The position numbers and the translations under genes were made by a program. 64,000 nt of DNA, from positions 93,415-157,414 of the forward strand of contig UBQX01000013.1 of the NCBI GenBank assembly GCA_900467685.1, in the 5' to 3' direction. Shown one piece after another: positions 34,012 through 43,411 of the stretch (position 1 is its first letter; each line of letters begins with the position of its first letter). The stretch comes from Hyphomicrobiales bacterium. GTDB taxonomy: Bacteria > Pseudomonadota > Alphaproteobacteria > Rhizobiales > Rhizobiaceae. The notes beneath the pieces are model-generated. The model was not told the origin of the DNA and did no database searches. It saw only the letters and a list, made by a program, of their open reading frames with translations.

Positions 34012-34773
34012 ATGACGAAGAACACCACTCCGAAAATCGGCCCCGTCGTGGTGCCGAAAGCATCGGATATCCTTGCGGAGCAGTTGCGGGAGCACATCAT
34101 CACCGGCCGGCTGGCGCAGGGCAGCTTTCTCCCCACGGAACGTCAGCTGGTGACCGATTCCGGACTGAGCAGGACTTCGGTGCGCGACGCATTACGCGTT
34201 CTGGAATCGGAAGGATTGATCACCACCAAGGTCGGTCGCTCGGGAGGATCGATGATCACCCTTCCGGGGCGCGATGCCGCCGCCCGGTCGGTCGAGCAGT
34301 TCGTTCGCACCCATGGGATCCGTCTCGACGCCCTCCTCAAATGCCGGGTCGCCATCGAACCGACGCTCGCCGAGCTTGCAGCTCTCAATCGCACAGACGC
34401 GCAACTGGCGGAGATGGAAGCCCTGCATGTGGAATTTTCCTCTTCAGCCGGCGATGTGCGGCGCTATAAGGACGTCAACCTCGACTGGCATCTTGCCGTC
34501 GCTCGAGCCAGCGGAAACGAGCCGCTTATCGCCTTCATCGAAGCGATCTCCAACCCGATCCGCGATGCGATGGACTACAACCACGTGACGACCCCGGAAC
34601 TTCGCCAGACGGCCATCGCGGCTCACTCCAAGATACTGGAGGCAATCCGCGCGAAGGATGCGAAGGCGGCGTACCGGCGCATGCAGGGACATGTGGGCGG
34701 TTACTACGATATCGCAGTGGGCGAAGGCGGAAGCGGGCAGGACGAACGCAAGGCCGGTTCGTCCCGTTCCTGA
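34012..34773 (+). CDS. GntR-family (FCD/FadR-type) transcriptional regulator
   Basis: The ATG at 34012 is preferred; an upstream in-frame ATG at 33955 would give a non-homologous leader. The 253-residue protein has an N-terminal winged helix (about residues 15-85, LPTERQLVTDSGLSRTSVRD with the GntR signature) and an all-helical FCD ligand domain (95-240) with DxxxH and two further His residues (DWHLAVA, AHSKIL) as metal ligands. These regulators respond to organic acids or acyl-CoAs. It is convergent with the end of the long minus-strand operon and probably controls the second block through the promoter near 47.03 kb. Confidence 0.9.
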   Translation: MTKNTTPKIGPVVVPKASDILAEQLREHIITGRLAQGSFLPTERQLVTDSGLSRTSVRDALRVLESEGLITTKVGRSGGSMITLPGRDAAARSVEQFVRTHGIRLDALLKCRVAIEPTLAELAALNRTDAQLAEMEALHVEFSSSAGDVRRYKDVNLDWHLAVARASGNEPLIAFIEAISNPIRDAMDYNHVTTPELRQTAIAAHSKILEAIRAKDAKAAYRRMQGHVGGYYDIAVGEGGSGQDERKAGSSRS

Positions 34774-34785
34774 CGCTCCCGGTCG

Positions 34786-35505
34786 TCACAGACCCATATA
34801 CGCTTCCTGGATCTGCCTGTCGGACCGCATCGCGGCAGCGGGAGCGGATTTCTTCACCTGTCCATGATCGAGAATGTGAGCGTTATCAGCGATCTGCAGC
34901 ACTTCGGTCACACGCTGCTCGACGATGACGACGGTCAGGTTTTCCTGCCGGGCCAGTTCCACGACCGAACTCAGCAGCTTTTCCGTCATCAGCGGTGAGA
35001 GGCCGACGGATGGTTCGTCCAGCATCAGCAGTCGGGGTCGGCTCATCAGCGCGCGCGCGACCGCACACATCTGCCGCTCGCCGCCGGACAGCGAGCCGGC
35101 GAACTGGCCAGCGCGTTCGCGCAGGATCGGAAACATGTCGCAGACCCACTCGATCCGCTCCACCACATTCTTCGTGGCATCCTTGTGATAGGCGCCGAGT
35201 TCGAGGTTCTCCCTCACGGTCATGAAGGGGAATAGCCGGCCGCCTTCAGGCACCAGCGCCAGCCCGCGGCCCGGCAGCAGATGCGCCTTGACGCGGCCGA
35301 TCTCCTCGCCTTCGAAGCGAATACTGCCGGAGTTGACCGGAATGAGCCCACCGATGGTTTCCAGGAGCGTCGTCTTGCCGGCTCCGTTTGCGCCCACGAT
35401 CGCCGCCACCTCGCCCTTTGTCACCGATAGCGAGAGATCACGCAGGATGGAAATGTCGCCGTAGCCGGAATTGACCCGGTCGAGCTTCAGGTGAATGTCG
35501 CTCAT
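34786..35505 (-). CDS. livF: ABC transporter ATP-binding protein (LivF-like)
   Basis: The 239-residue protein has GANGAGKTT near residue 38, LSGGERQM near 138 and LLMLDEPSVGLSPLM Walker B. It overlaps the livG gene by four bases (ATGA). It is the last gene of the ten-gene minus-strand operon. The protein powers the second Liv-type importer. It is clearly different in sequence from the LivF-like protein at 11554-12246. Confidence 0.9.
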   Translation of the reverse strand: MSDIHLKLDRVNSGYGDISILRDLSLSVTKGEVAAIVGANGAGKTTLLETIGGLIPVNSGSIRFEGEEIGRVKAHLLPGRGLALVPEGGRLFPFMTVRENLELGAYHKDATKNVVERIEWVCDMFPILRERAGQFAGSLSGGERQMCAVARALMSRPRLLMLDEPSVGLSPLMTEKLLSSVVELARQENLTVVIVEQRVTEVLQIADNAHILDHGQVKKSAPAAAMRSDRQIQEAYMGL

Positions 35506-36251
35506 TGGCCGCTCCTTCCCAGATAGGCTTCGATGACGTCGGGATTGGCAAGCACGTCGTCTGCCGTGCCTTCCGCCAGCAACTGCCCGCGGTTGAGGAC
35601 CAGGACCCGCTGGGAGAACGCGCGCACGACCTTCAGATTGTGCTCGATGACCAGAAAGGTCACGCCTTCGGCATTCAGCTTGCGGACCAGCGAGATGATT
35701 TCCTCCACCTCGGTCTCGTTGAGGCCGGCCATCACCTCGTCGAGCAGCACGATCTTGGGGTTCATCGACAGGGCGCGCGCAACCTCCAGCCGCCGGCGCT
35801 CGCCGAGCGTCAGTTCGCCGGACCGGCGCTTGGCGGCATGGTCCAGACCCACCAGCGTCAGTGCATGCTGCGCACGGGCGGCCGCGGCGGCCAGCTCTTT
35901 TTCCTGCAGAAACGCGCCGATCATGGCGTTTTCGAGAACGCTCATCGAGGTGAGCGTCTGGGAAATCTGGAAGGTACGGCCGAAACCGATCCGCGCCCTC
36001 TGGTGCGGTTTCAGATTGCCGATCTCCCGGCCTTCGAAGCTGAGTACGCCCTCCGACGGCTGCAACTGGCCGGTGATCAGGTTGAAGAGCGTCGTCTTGC
36101 CGGCACCGTTCGGGCCGATCAGGCTGACGATCTCGCCCGATCGCATGGAGAAGCTGACATCTGCGACGGCTTGCAGGCCGCCGAAGCGCTTGGACACGCG
36201 GTCAAGCTCGATCAGGGGTGTCGTCGAGGAATTGGCGACGTTCATGTTCAT
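35502..36251 (-). CDS. livG: ABC transporter ATP-binding protein (LivG-like)
   Basis: The 249-residue ATPase has GPNGAGKTT, LTLGERRRLEVARAL in place of the usual LSGGQ signature (normal for LivG), and IVLLDEVMAGLNETE Walker B. Its ATG overlaps the livM stop (ATGA), and its stop overlaps livF, so translation is coupled along the transporter genes. Confidence 0.9.
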   Translation of the reverse strand: MNMNVANSSTTPLIELDRVSKRFGGLQAVADVSFSMRSGEIVSLIGPNGAGKTTLFNLITGQLQPSEGVLSFEGREIGNLKPHQRARIGFGRTFQISQTLTSMSVLENAMIGAFLQEKELAAAAARAQHALTLVGLDHAAKRRSGELTLGERRRLEVARALSMNPKIVLLDEVMAGLNETEVEEIISLVRKLNAEGVTFLVIEHNLKVVRAFSQRVLVLNRGQLLAEGTADDVLANPDVIEAYLGRSGQ

Positions 36252-37309
36252 GTCCGACGCCCTTTCCGGATGCGGGTATAGATGCCTTCAGCGGCTCCAG
36301 CGATCCCTTTGCGGAGATAGAGCGCCGTCAGGATCAGGATAATGCCGAGCACCACGAGGTTGCTGCCGGGAAACACACCCCCGAGCGTCGCGCGTAGCAT
36401 GGATTCCAGCGGCACGACGAGAAGCGCGCCGAGCAGCGGACCGTAGATGGTTCCAATGCCGCCGATCAACGTGATCAGCGCCACCTTCACGCCGATGTCG
36501 AACAGGGACAGCAATGTCGGCGGATCGGCCACGCGAACATACATCATGTAAAGTCCGCCACCGATCGCCATCAATGCTGCGCTGATGGCCATGCCGATCA
36601 GCTTGGTGCGCACCACGTTGATGCCGGCGGCTTCCGCGGTGCGGTCGTTGTCACGGATCGCCCGCAACTCGTAGCCGAGCCGGCTGCGGGCGATATAGGC
36701 CAGCACCAGCAGCGTTATCGCCAGAAACCCCATCATCAGCAGCGCGTAGCTCAGACGATCCGTAAAGATCATGTTGGCAAAGCCGCGCCGGAACGGCACC
36801 GAGATGCCGCGTGCGCCGCCTGTGACGCTTTCGAAATAAAGCGCCAGCGACAGCACCACCTCGGTCAGCGCCATGGTTGCGATGGCGAAGAACGGACCGC
36901 GCAGGCGGAAGACTGGAAACGACACCAGCGCCGATACGATGGCCGCGAGCACTGCGGCAGGCGCCAGCGCGAACCAGGGACTGACCCCGAGCCGCATGTA
37001 GAACCCAGCCGTCACATAAGCGCCGATGGCGAAGAACACGCTGTGTCCCAGCGAGAACTGGCCGCCCAGCCCGCCGATGATGTTCCACGCCGTGGCAAGG
37101 CCCGCGAACAGAAACGTCGTCGCCAGAATGTTCAGCGTGAACGTGTCGCCGAGATAGAAGGCGACGATCAGGCCGAGGATCGCCATGGCGACGATCAGAC
37201 GCAACAGTTCGACGCGAAAGCCGACGACGCCATAATTCGAAAGGCTGCGCGAAGGCGCTGCCCCGTCGAATGCGCGGCCGGATGCTGCGGTCATATCAGG
37301 ATTGCTCAC
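36248..37309 (-). CDS. livM: ABC transporter permease (LivM-like)
   Basis: The protein, 353 residues from a GTG at 37309 or 348 from the ATG at 37294, has LivM motifs: NIIGGLGGQFSLGHSVFFAIGAY in the early helices (given in part: GGQFSLGHSVFFAIGAY), FFAIATMALTEVV, and GGIGTIYGPLLGA near residue 295. About ten hydrophobic segments are seen. The GTG start overlaps livH by 14 bases; the ATG sits one base after the livH stop. Confidence 0.88.
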   Translation of the reverse strand: MSNPDMTAASGRAFDGAAPSRSLSNYGVVGFRVELLRLIVAMAILGLIVAFYLGDTFTLNILATTFLFAGLATAWNIIGGLGGQFSLGHSVFFAIGAYVTAGFYMRLGVSPWFALAPAAVLAAIVSALVSFPVFRLRGPFFAIATMALTEVVLSLALYFESVTGGARGISVPFRRGFANMIFTDRLSYALLMMGFLAITLLVLAYIARSRLGYELRAIRDNDRTAEAAGINVVRTKLIGMAISAALMAIGGGLYMMYVRVADPPTLLSLFDIGVKVALITLIGGIGTIYGPLLGALLVVPLESMLRATLGGVFPGSNLVVLGIILILTALYLRKGIAGAAEGIYTRIRKGRRT

Positions 37310-38186
37310 GAAGACCTACCTCTTCTGCGCCGCTGACGCCGAACAGACCGGCAGGCCGCAACACGAGAACGATGATGAAAACCATGAAAAGCACGGCGTG
37401 CTTGAGAGCCGGGTCGAGATAGAAGCCGGACAGCGCTTCCGTCAGCCCCACAATGATTCCGCCGACGAAGGCCCCCGGCACACTTCCCAGGCCACCGAGC
37501 ACGACGACCGCGAAGGCCGGCATGATGAAGTTCATGCCGATCTGCGGCGACAGCGTGTAGAGCGGCGCCAGCAGGCATCCGGCCAGTCCGGCGAAGGCCG
37601 CCCCCAGCCCGAAGGACAGCATGAAGATCTGCTCCACATCGATACCCATCAGCCGTGCCGCCTTGCGGTCCTGAGCCACGGCGCGGATCGCCTTGCCCCG
37701 CAAGGTATAGCGCAGGCACCACCAGAGCGCCGCCGTTGCCACGCTTGCCAGCACGAGCACGAGAATGCGCGGCAGTCCGATCTGGATCGGCCCGATCCTG
37801 ACGGAGACCGACGAGATGAACGAGGAGACGTTCTGGCCGATCCCGCCGGTCAAGCCCAGAATGCCGTTTTCGATAACCATCAGCAGGCCGAAGGTTGCGA
37901 AGATTTGCATCATCGGTTCACCCTGCAGCGGGCGCAGGATGAACCGGTAGACGATGCATCCGAGGATAAACATCGCCGGCATCACGACCACCGGCGACAG
38001 GTACGGATCCATCCCCATTGCAAGCGAGGCCGACAGGGCACCATACATGCCGAGCATCACGAACTCGCCTTGGGCGAAGTTGACGATGCGGATGACCCCG
38101 AAGATCAGGTTCAATCCGAGACTGACGAGCGCATAGATGCCACCAAGCAGCAGTCCGATCGCCAGGATGTTCAGCAAAGCTGTCAT
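37296..38186 (-). CDS. livH: ABC transporter permease (LivH-like)
   Basis: The start at 38186 follows GAGGT; the longer upstream frame overlaps the binding-protein gene in another frame and is not homologous. The 296-residue protein has GGIYALVSLGLNLIFGV, IVNFAQGEFVMLGMY and the cytoplasmic loop GGLGSVPGAFVGGIIVG. It forms the membrane channel with LivM. Confidence 0.9.
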   Translation of the reverse strand: MTALLNILAIGLLLGGIYALVSLGLNLIFGVIRIVNFAQGEFVMLGMYGALSASLAMGMDPYLSPVVVMPAMFILGCIVYRFILRPLQGEPMMQIFATFGLLMVIENGILGLTGGIGQNVSSFISSVSVRIGPIQIGLPRILVLVLASVATAALWWCLRYTLRGKAIRAVAQDRKAARLMGIDVEQIFMLSFGLGAAFAGLAGCLLAPLYTLSPQIGMNFIMPAFAVVVLGGLGSVPGAFVGGIIVGLTEALSGFYLDPALKHAVLFMVFIIVLVLRPAGLFGVSGAEEVGLREQS

Positions 38187-38208
38187 ATCGACCTCACAGG
38201 AAGACGGA

Positions 38209-39438
38209 TCAGGACTGACGCGGCAGGTTGACGACCTTGACGCCTTCGCTGAGCGCCTCGGGCGGGAACACAGCCTTGACCGCACCGCCCTGCCACTGGG
38301 CAACCACCGGCAGCGCCCGGGTGTTCTGCATGTTCTTGTCGAACTTGACGCCGTAGCCGGTCTCATAGCTGCCGACCGGCTTGTCGAGCGTCTTTGCCCC
38401 CGCAATGATCGCCTCGAATTCGATGCTCTTGGCCGCATTGATGGCGTCGAACAGCATCTTGAGACCGACGAAGGCGGTTAGACCCTGCGGCGCGATCGGA
38501 TCGCGGTTGTAGCTCTTGCGATAGAGGTCGAGGAAGCCGGATGCGCCCGGACCGTATTTCGGGTTGATGTCCGGCCGTGGGTAGGACACCAGGAGAACGC
38601 CCTCCAGATATTCCTTGCCGAGTGCGCTCAGCGTTTCCGGAGTATCGCCGACGCCGACGAGAACAATGGCCGAGGGCTTGAACCCCTGGTCGCGTGCCGC
38701 GCGTAGCAACAGGTTGGTATCCGGCACATAGGCGGTCGAAATCCAAACATCCGGCTTGGCGTCCTTTGCACGCAGGATGGAGTCGGTGACGTCGATCGCC
38801 TTGGCGCTATGACTGCCCACGCTATACTTGACACCCTTCTCCTTCAGAAGCCGGACCTGCTCGTCCTTGATCGAGGTGCCGTAGGACGAATCCTCGTGCT
38901 CGATCCAGACGGTGATGTCGGGCGCCGTCTTCTTGATGGAGGGAGCGATCAGTTCCAGCACCGCCTGGACGGAGCGCAGGGCGAATTCGTTGCTGCTCGG
39001 TCCTGACCGGGCAAAATTGGGAAGCCCGCGATCGGTCAGGCTGATCGCCAGCGCGTTGGTTTCCCAGAAGAGCTTGCCGTAGTTCAGCGCCGCTTCGCTG
39101 GCGGCGTTGGAGATGGCGCTGACATAGCAGCCGGTCAGCATGTCCACCTTGTCGCGACCGACGAGCTGCTCGACGGCGGCGATGGCCTCCTGCGGCGAGG
39201 TGGCGCTGCCACGCACGATCTCGACCTGCCGGCCGAGAAGACCGCCCTTTTCGTTGACGACCTTGGCGGCCAGTTCATAGCACTTGGTGACCTCGTCACC
39301 GTACTGGGCCATCGCGCCAGAATAGGGATTGACCGCGCCGATCTTGATCGGGTCGGCCGCCCAGGCGTTGCGGTTGACGAGTGTGGCTGCAGCCGTGCCG
39401 ATCGCAAGGCCGCCGAATGATCTGCGTGTCAGTTTCAT
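38209..39438 (-). CDS. substrate-binding protein of Liv-type ABC transporter, Tat-type leader
   Basis: The start at 39438 has GGGAGGG upstream. The 409-residue protein begins MKLTRRSFGGLAIG; the twin-arginine RRSFG motif and cleavage site near NAWA suggest Tat export. Mature residues start DPIKIGAVNPYSGAMAQYG, the LivK-type fold. It recognises the ligand for the LivHMGF set encoded downstream. Its position after HyuB and CaiB genes suggests an organic acid, amide or lactam ligand, but specificity is not readable. Confidence 0.88.
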   Translation of the reverse strand: MKLTRRSFGGLAIGTAAATLVNRNAWAADPIKIGAVNPYSGAMAQYGDEVTKCYELAAKVVNEKGGLLGRQVEIVRGSATSPQEAIAAVEQLVGRDKVDMLTGCYVSAISNAASEAALNYGKLFWETNALAISLTDRGLPNFARSGPSSNEFALRSVQAVLELIAPSIKKTAPDITVWIEHEDSSYGTSIKDEQVRLLKEKGVKYSVGSHSAKAIDVTDSILRAKDAKPDVWISTAYVPDTNLLLRAARDQGFKPSAIVLVGVGDTPETLSALGKEYLEGVLLVSYPRPDINPKYGPGASGFLDLYRKSYNRDPIAPQGLTAFVGLKMLFDAINAAKSIEFEAIIAGAKTLDKPVGSYETGYGVKFDKNMQNTRALPVVAQWQGGAVKAVFPPEALSEGVKVVNLPRQS

Positions 39439-39516
39439 GTTACCCTCCCAGGTGTTGATGTTCCGCCTCCCTCTATGCCTCGGGCGGAACGGGTTCAAAG
39501 AGCTATTTCAGATGCT

Positions 39517-41283
39517 TCACATTGCCTTCTGTTCGAGGCGCAGCGCGCCTCGGGTCATACGTGTCCGTTCCGCGTCGAGCGTATAGACGGGGCGGTCGAG
39601 GATGTGGCGGGTCTGCGCGACGACCGCGCCATAGACGGTCTTCGCCGTTTCGAGATCGATCAGGCCGTCGTTGAGGTCGGCCTCCACCTGCGAGACATCG
39701 CGGTCGAGCGGGTCACCAAAGCCCCCGCCGCCCGGCGATCCGAGGTCGAAACGGTCGCCGGGAGCGAAGGCGACCTTCTCCGCCTTGCTGCGCATCGGCG
39801 GCACCCAGTCACGGCCGCCGGTCCTGAACGCAACCGAATTCGGTGCGGCGGAACCGCCGCCCTGGATGCCGAAGGGCGCGCGGTCGACGCGGTCGCCCAA
39901 CACGGAAACGAGCGACTTGCTGCTCACCTCGATCCCATAGGCGCTGCCGCAGCCACCGGCATTCTGCCCCGGTCCCGCGGACCTTTCGCGGATGGCGTAA
40001 TAGTCGAAGGTCAGCGGGAAGCGGTGTTCGGAAAGCTCGACCGACATGAATTTCGCCATCGAGCCGGGCGGCGTGCCGTTGACCAGACCGTCGGAAACCG
40101 ACGTCGCGCCGTAACCGCCCGGATAGGGATAGACGGCAACGTAATACTTGCCTGTCTCCGGATGCACGCCGGCGACCGTCGAGACACCCGTCGTTCCGAA
40201 CGGGGCGGCGGGCGTCTTGGCAGGGATCGCCTGCGACAGGGCTCCGAACACCACATCAACCACGCGCTGCGTCACATCGGTCGTGCCGCCCACGGCGACG
40301 GGATATTGCGCGGCGAGAATGCTGCCGACGGGAATGGTGAAATGCATCGGCCGGAAGGCGCCACCGTTCACCGGCACGTCCGGGAAAATATGCTTGAGCG
40401 CCACGAAACACATGGATTTGGTGGTGTTGGCTGAAATGTTCATCGGGCCGATGGCCGGACCATCCGTGCCGGTGAAGTCGAAATGCAGATCGGTTCCCTT
40501 GACGACCACAGACAGACGCACGTCGAGCGGACTGTCGACTACACCGTCATTGTCGAAGCCGTCTACGATCCGGTAGGCTCCATCGGGAATGTCGCCGATA
40601 TAGGAGCGCATCTCCTCTTCCGAACGCCGCATCATCTCCGAGATGCAGTCCTTGAGCACATCGGCGCCATAGCGCGCGACGAGATCGTCGAGGCCGCGAC
40701 GGCCGACCGCGAACACGTTGGTCATGGCCGCAAGGTCGCCCAGCAATTGCTGCGGCATGCGGACATTGGCGGTGATCATGCCGACAATACCCTCGTTCCG
40801 CCTGCCGTCCTCGTAAAGGCGCATCGGCGGAATGACTATCCCTTCCTGATGGATTTCCTGCGCGGTCGGCACCCAGCCGCCGGGCGCGCTACCGCCCATG
40901 TCCATCCAGTGGCCGGTATTGGCGAACAGCGCGAACAGCTTGCCGTCTACATAATGCGGCGACACAAGCACCACGTCATTCAGATGCGTGCCGCTGAGAT
41001 AAGGATCGTTGGTGATCCAGATATCGCCCGGCCGGAATCCGCCGGCAGCCTCGATGCGTGGCAGCAGGGCCTGGATCGTAAACTGCATGTTGGCCAGAAA
41101 CAGCGGCAGGCCGTAGCCGCCCTGCGCGATGGTTTCGCCGGTTTCCGGGTGAAAAAGCCCGTGCGCACAGTCGTTGGTTTCGGAGATGATCGGCGACATT
41201 GCGGCGCGGATCAGATGCAGATCCATCTCGTCGCCGATCTGCTCGAGCGCGCCGCGCACAACGGCAAGTGTGACCGGATCCAT
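39517..41283 (-). CDS. hyuB: hydantoinase B/oxoprolinase family protein
   Basis: The 588-residue protein matches HyuB across its length: SPIISETNDCAHGLF near the start, GDIWITNDPYLSGTHLNDV near residue 90, HWMDMGG near 125, and the Gly-rich end GSPGGGGFGDP. HyuB forms a complex with HyuA. Related complexes hydrolyse 5-membered cyclic imides or lactams with ATP, or carboxylate ketones (acetone and acetophenone carboxylases). The HyuA gene lies 1 base upstream. Which reaction applies is unresolved; with a CaiB-type transferase and CitE nearby, ATP-dependent activation or carboxylation of a ketone or cyclic amide is plausible. Confidence 0.9.
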   Translation of the reverse strand: MDPVTLAVVRGALEQIGDEMDLHLIRAAMSPIISETNDCAHGLFHPETGETIAQGGYGLPLFLANMQFTIQALLPRIEAAGGFRPGDIWITNDPYLSGTHLNDVVLVSPHYVDGKLFALFANTGHWMDMGGSAPGGWVPTAQEIHQEGIVIPPMRLYEDGRRNEGIVGMITANVRMPQQLLGDLAAMTNVFAVGRRGLDDLVARYGADVLKDCISEMMRRSEEEMRSYIGDIPDGAYRIVDGFDNDGVVDSPLDVRLSVVVKGTDLHFDFTGTDGPAIGPMNISANTTKSMCFVALKHIFPDVPVNGGAFRPMHFTIPVGSILAAQYPVAVGGTTDVTQRVVDVVFGALSQAIPAKTPAAPFGTTGVSTVAGVHPETGKYYVAVYPYPGGYGATSVSDGLVNGTPPGSMAKFMSVELSEHRFPLTFDYYAIRERSAGPGQNAGGCGSAYGIEVSSKSLVSVLGDRVDRAPFGIQGGGSAAPNSVAFRTGGRDWVPPMRSKAEKVAFAPGDRFDLGSPGGGGFGDPLDRDVSQVEADLNDGLIDLETAKTVYGAVVAQTRHILDRPVYTLDAERTRMTRGALRLEQKAM

Positions 41284-41284
41284 C

Positions 41285-43306
41285 TTATGCTACCTCAACA
41301 AGAACATTGCCAAATCCATCGACGCGCGCGCGCATGCCCGGCTCGATCACGCTCGTCGTGTCGCCCTGCTCGATGATCGCGGGACCGACGAAGAACGCGC
41401 CCGGCGAAAGCGTCCGCCGGTCGTAGATCGCCGTATCCACCCAGCCGCCGAAATAGACGGGGCGCGATCCGCGCGGCGTCGCACGGAACGGCTCGGACAC
41501 GGCATCCGGCTCGCGCGATGGCTTGGCGCGTACGCCGACCGCAGATGTGGCAAGACCGACCAGAGACACTGGAATACCCGTGAGGCGGTTGCCGTATTCC
41601 TGCTGGTAATGTTCCTCGAAGGCCTCGATGATGCGATCGACATCCCAGCCCTCTTCGATCTCCACGCGCATGGTGTGAATCTGCCCGAGATAGGACATGT
41701 TGGCCGAATGCAGCACCTGGATATTCGTCAGCGTGACACCGCTGCTCTTGAGCTGGGCCACACCGCTTTCCCGCTGCTCGGCGAGAATGCCGCGTATCAC
41801 CTCGATGGACATGTCACGGATGGGGGTCTCCACCGTACGCGACAGATCGTAGCGCAGGTCGGCGGCGGCGCAGCCAAGCGCACAGAGCACGCCCGGATGT
41901 TCCGGCAGGAGCATGGTCCTGATGCCGACCTCGCGCATGATCGCCGCGCCGTGAAGCGGGCCTGCGCCGCCGAACACGACCAACGCGAAGGAGCGCGGAT
42001 CGTGCCCCTGCTCCACCGTCATCAGGCGCGTGCGGCGGGCCATGACGTGGTTGACCACGGTGAGGATCGCCTCGGCCGTATCTTCGACGGAGAGGCCGAG
42101 CGGCCGGCCGAGTTCGGCCATGGCGGCGCGCGCGCCCTCGATATCCAGCCGTTCGATATGGCTCAGCCCGATCGGACGGTCCGCGTTGATGCGTCCGAGC
42201 ACGGCGTTGGCGTCGGTAACCGTCGGCTTGGTGCCGCCGCGACCGAAGCAGATCGGGCCGGGAACTGCGCCGGCGCTTTGCGGGCCGACCTGCAGGATAC
42301 CGCTGCGGTCGAGGCTGGCGATACTGCCGCCGCCGGCGCCGATCGTATGCACATCGATCATCGGCAGGCGCAGAGGAATACGGAAATCGAGTTCGGTCGT
42401 CTCCGCGATGCGCGGCAATCCGTTGACGACCACCGCAACGTCGTAGCTGGTGCCGCCCATGTCGCCGGTGATGACATGTGTGAAGCCGGCCGCGCCGGCA
42501 ATCTGGGCAGCGGCCATCACGCCGGCAGCCGGGCCGGAACGGACGATATTGGCGGCGCGCGGCGGCAATTGCTTGAGCGGCACCAGTCCACCGTTCGACT
42601 GCATGACGAGGGTCTGTCGGTCGAAGCCCTTCTCGTGCAGGCGACCGCTGAGATTGCGTGCATAGCGGGCGATCAGCGGCTGCAGATAACCCTGCACCAC
42701 GCTGGTGCTGGTGCGTTCGAATTCATAATACTCACGCACCACCTCGCTGGAGATGACGACCTCCCAATCGGCATTCACGGCCTTGAGAATGTCACGCGCC
42801 TGCTCCTCATGGGTGGCATTGGCATAGGAATGCAGGAAAGAGATGACGACCGTCTCGACACCTTCGCCGGAAAGCGCCCGGCCAAGCGCGGTCAGACCTT
42901 CCACGTCCAGCGGACGGACCACGTTTCCACGAAAATCCAGCCGCTCGTCGATCTCCCACCGCATGCGGCGCGGGATGAGAGGCTGCTGCACGCCGGTCAT
43001 GCCATACATCTGCTGGCGATCACGACGGCCGAGTTCCAGGATATCGCGAAATCCCTTCGTGGTGATCAGGGCAGCGGTGGCGCCACGCCGCTCGATGACC
43101 GCGTTGGTGGCGATCGTCGTGCCGTGCAGGATCACGTCCAGCGCATCCGGGCTGATCTCCGCGGTCTCCAGCGCGTTGATCAGGCCGCGGCTCGGATCGT
43201 CCGGCGTCGAGGGAACCTTGAGAACCCTGTCTACGGTGATGCCGTCCTTCGAGAAAAAGAGATCCGTGAAGGTTCCCCCCACGTCAATGCCTGCCACTCC
43301 AGTCAT
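41285..43306 (-). CDS. hyuA: hydantoinase A/oxoprolinase family protein
   Basis: AGGAGGAG precedes the ATG. The 673-residue protein begins GVAGIDVGGTFTDLFF, the phosphate-1 loop of the ASKHA-like ATPase fold, has HGTTIATNAVIERRG near residue 60 and GDMGGTSYDVAV near 285. HyuA binds and hydrolyses ATP in hydantoinase, oxoprolinase and ketone carboxylase complexes. It is translationally close to HyuB. No small gamma-subunit gene of acetone carboxylase type is beside it, which argues against acetone carboxylase itself. Confidence 0.9.
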   Translation of the reverse strand: MTGVAGIDVGGTFTDLFFSKDGITVDRVLKVPSTPDDPSRGLINALETAEISPDALDVILHGTTIATNAVIERRGATAALITTKGFRDILELGRRDRQQMYGMTGVQQPLIPRRMRWEIDERLDFRGNVVRPLDVEGLTALGRALSGEGVETVVISFLHSYANATHEEQARDILKAVNADWEVVISSEVVREYYEFERTSTSVVQGYLQPLIARYARNLSGRLHEKGFDRQTLVMQSNGGLVPLKQLPPRAANIVRSGPAAGVMAAAQIAGAAGFTHVITGDMGGTSYDVAVVVNGLPRIAETTELDFRIPLRLPMIDVHTIGAGGGSIASLDRSGILQVGPQSAGAVPGPICFGRGGTKPTVTDANAVLGRINADRPIGLSHIERLDIEGARAAMAELGRPLGLSVEDTAEAILTVVNHVMARRTRLMTVEQGHDPRSFALVVFGGAGPLHGAAIMREVGIRTMLLPEHPGVLCALGCAAADLRYDLSRTVETPIRDMSIEVIRGILAEQRESGVAQLKSSGVTLTNIQVLHSANMSYLGQIHTMRVEIEEGWDVDRIIEAFEEHYQQEYGNRLTGIPVSLVGLATSAVGVRAKPSREPDAVSEPFRATPRGSRPVYFGGWVDTAIYDRRTLSPGAFFVGPAIIEQGDTTSVIEPGMRARVDGFGNVLVEVA

Positions 43307-43411
43307 ATCGACTTCACTCCTCCTAGAGTGCCGTGCCTCCTCCCGGACGCACAGGGACGCTCTAAATGCTTGAACCTGTACTTGCCGCGGCTTCGAACCG
43401 CGAACCGGACA

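Noticed and set aside
39517..43306. HyuAB as acetone carboxylase
   Set aside because: The small third subunit and sigma-54 activator usual for acetone carboxylase are absent, and sequence resembles general hydantoinase/oxoprolinase proteins; kept as unresolved.
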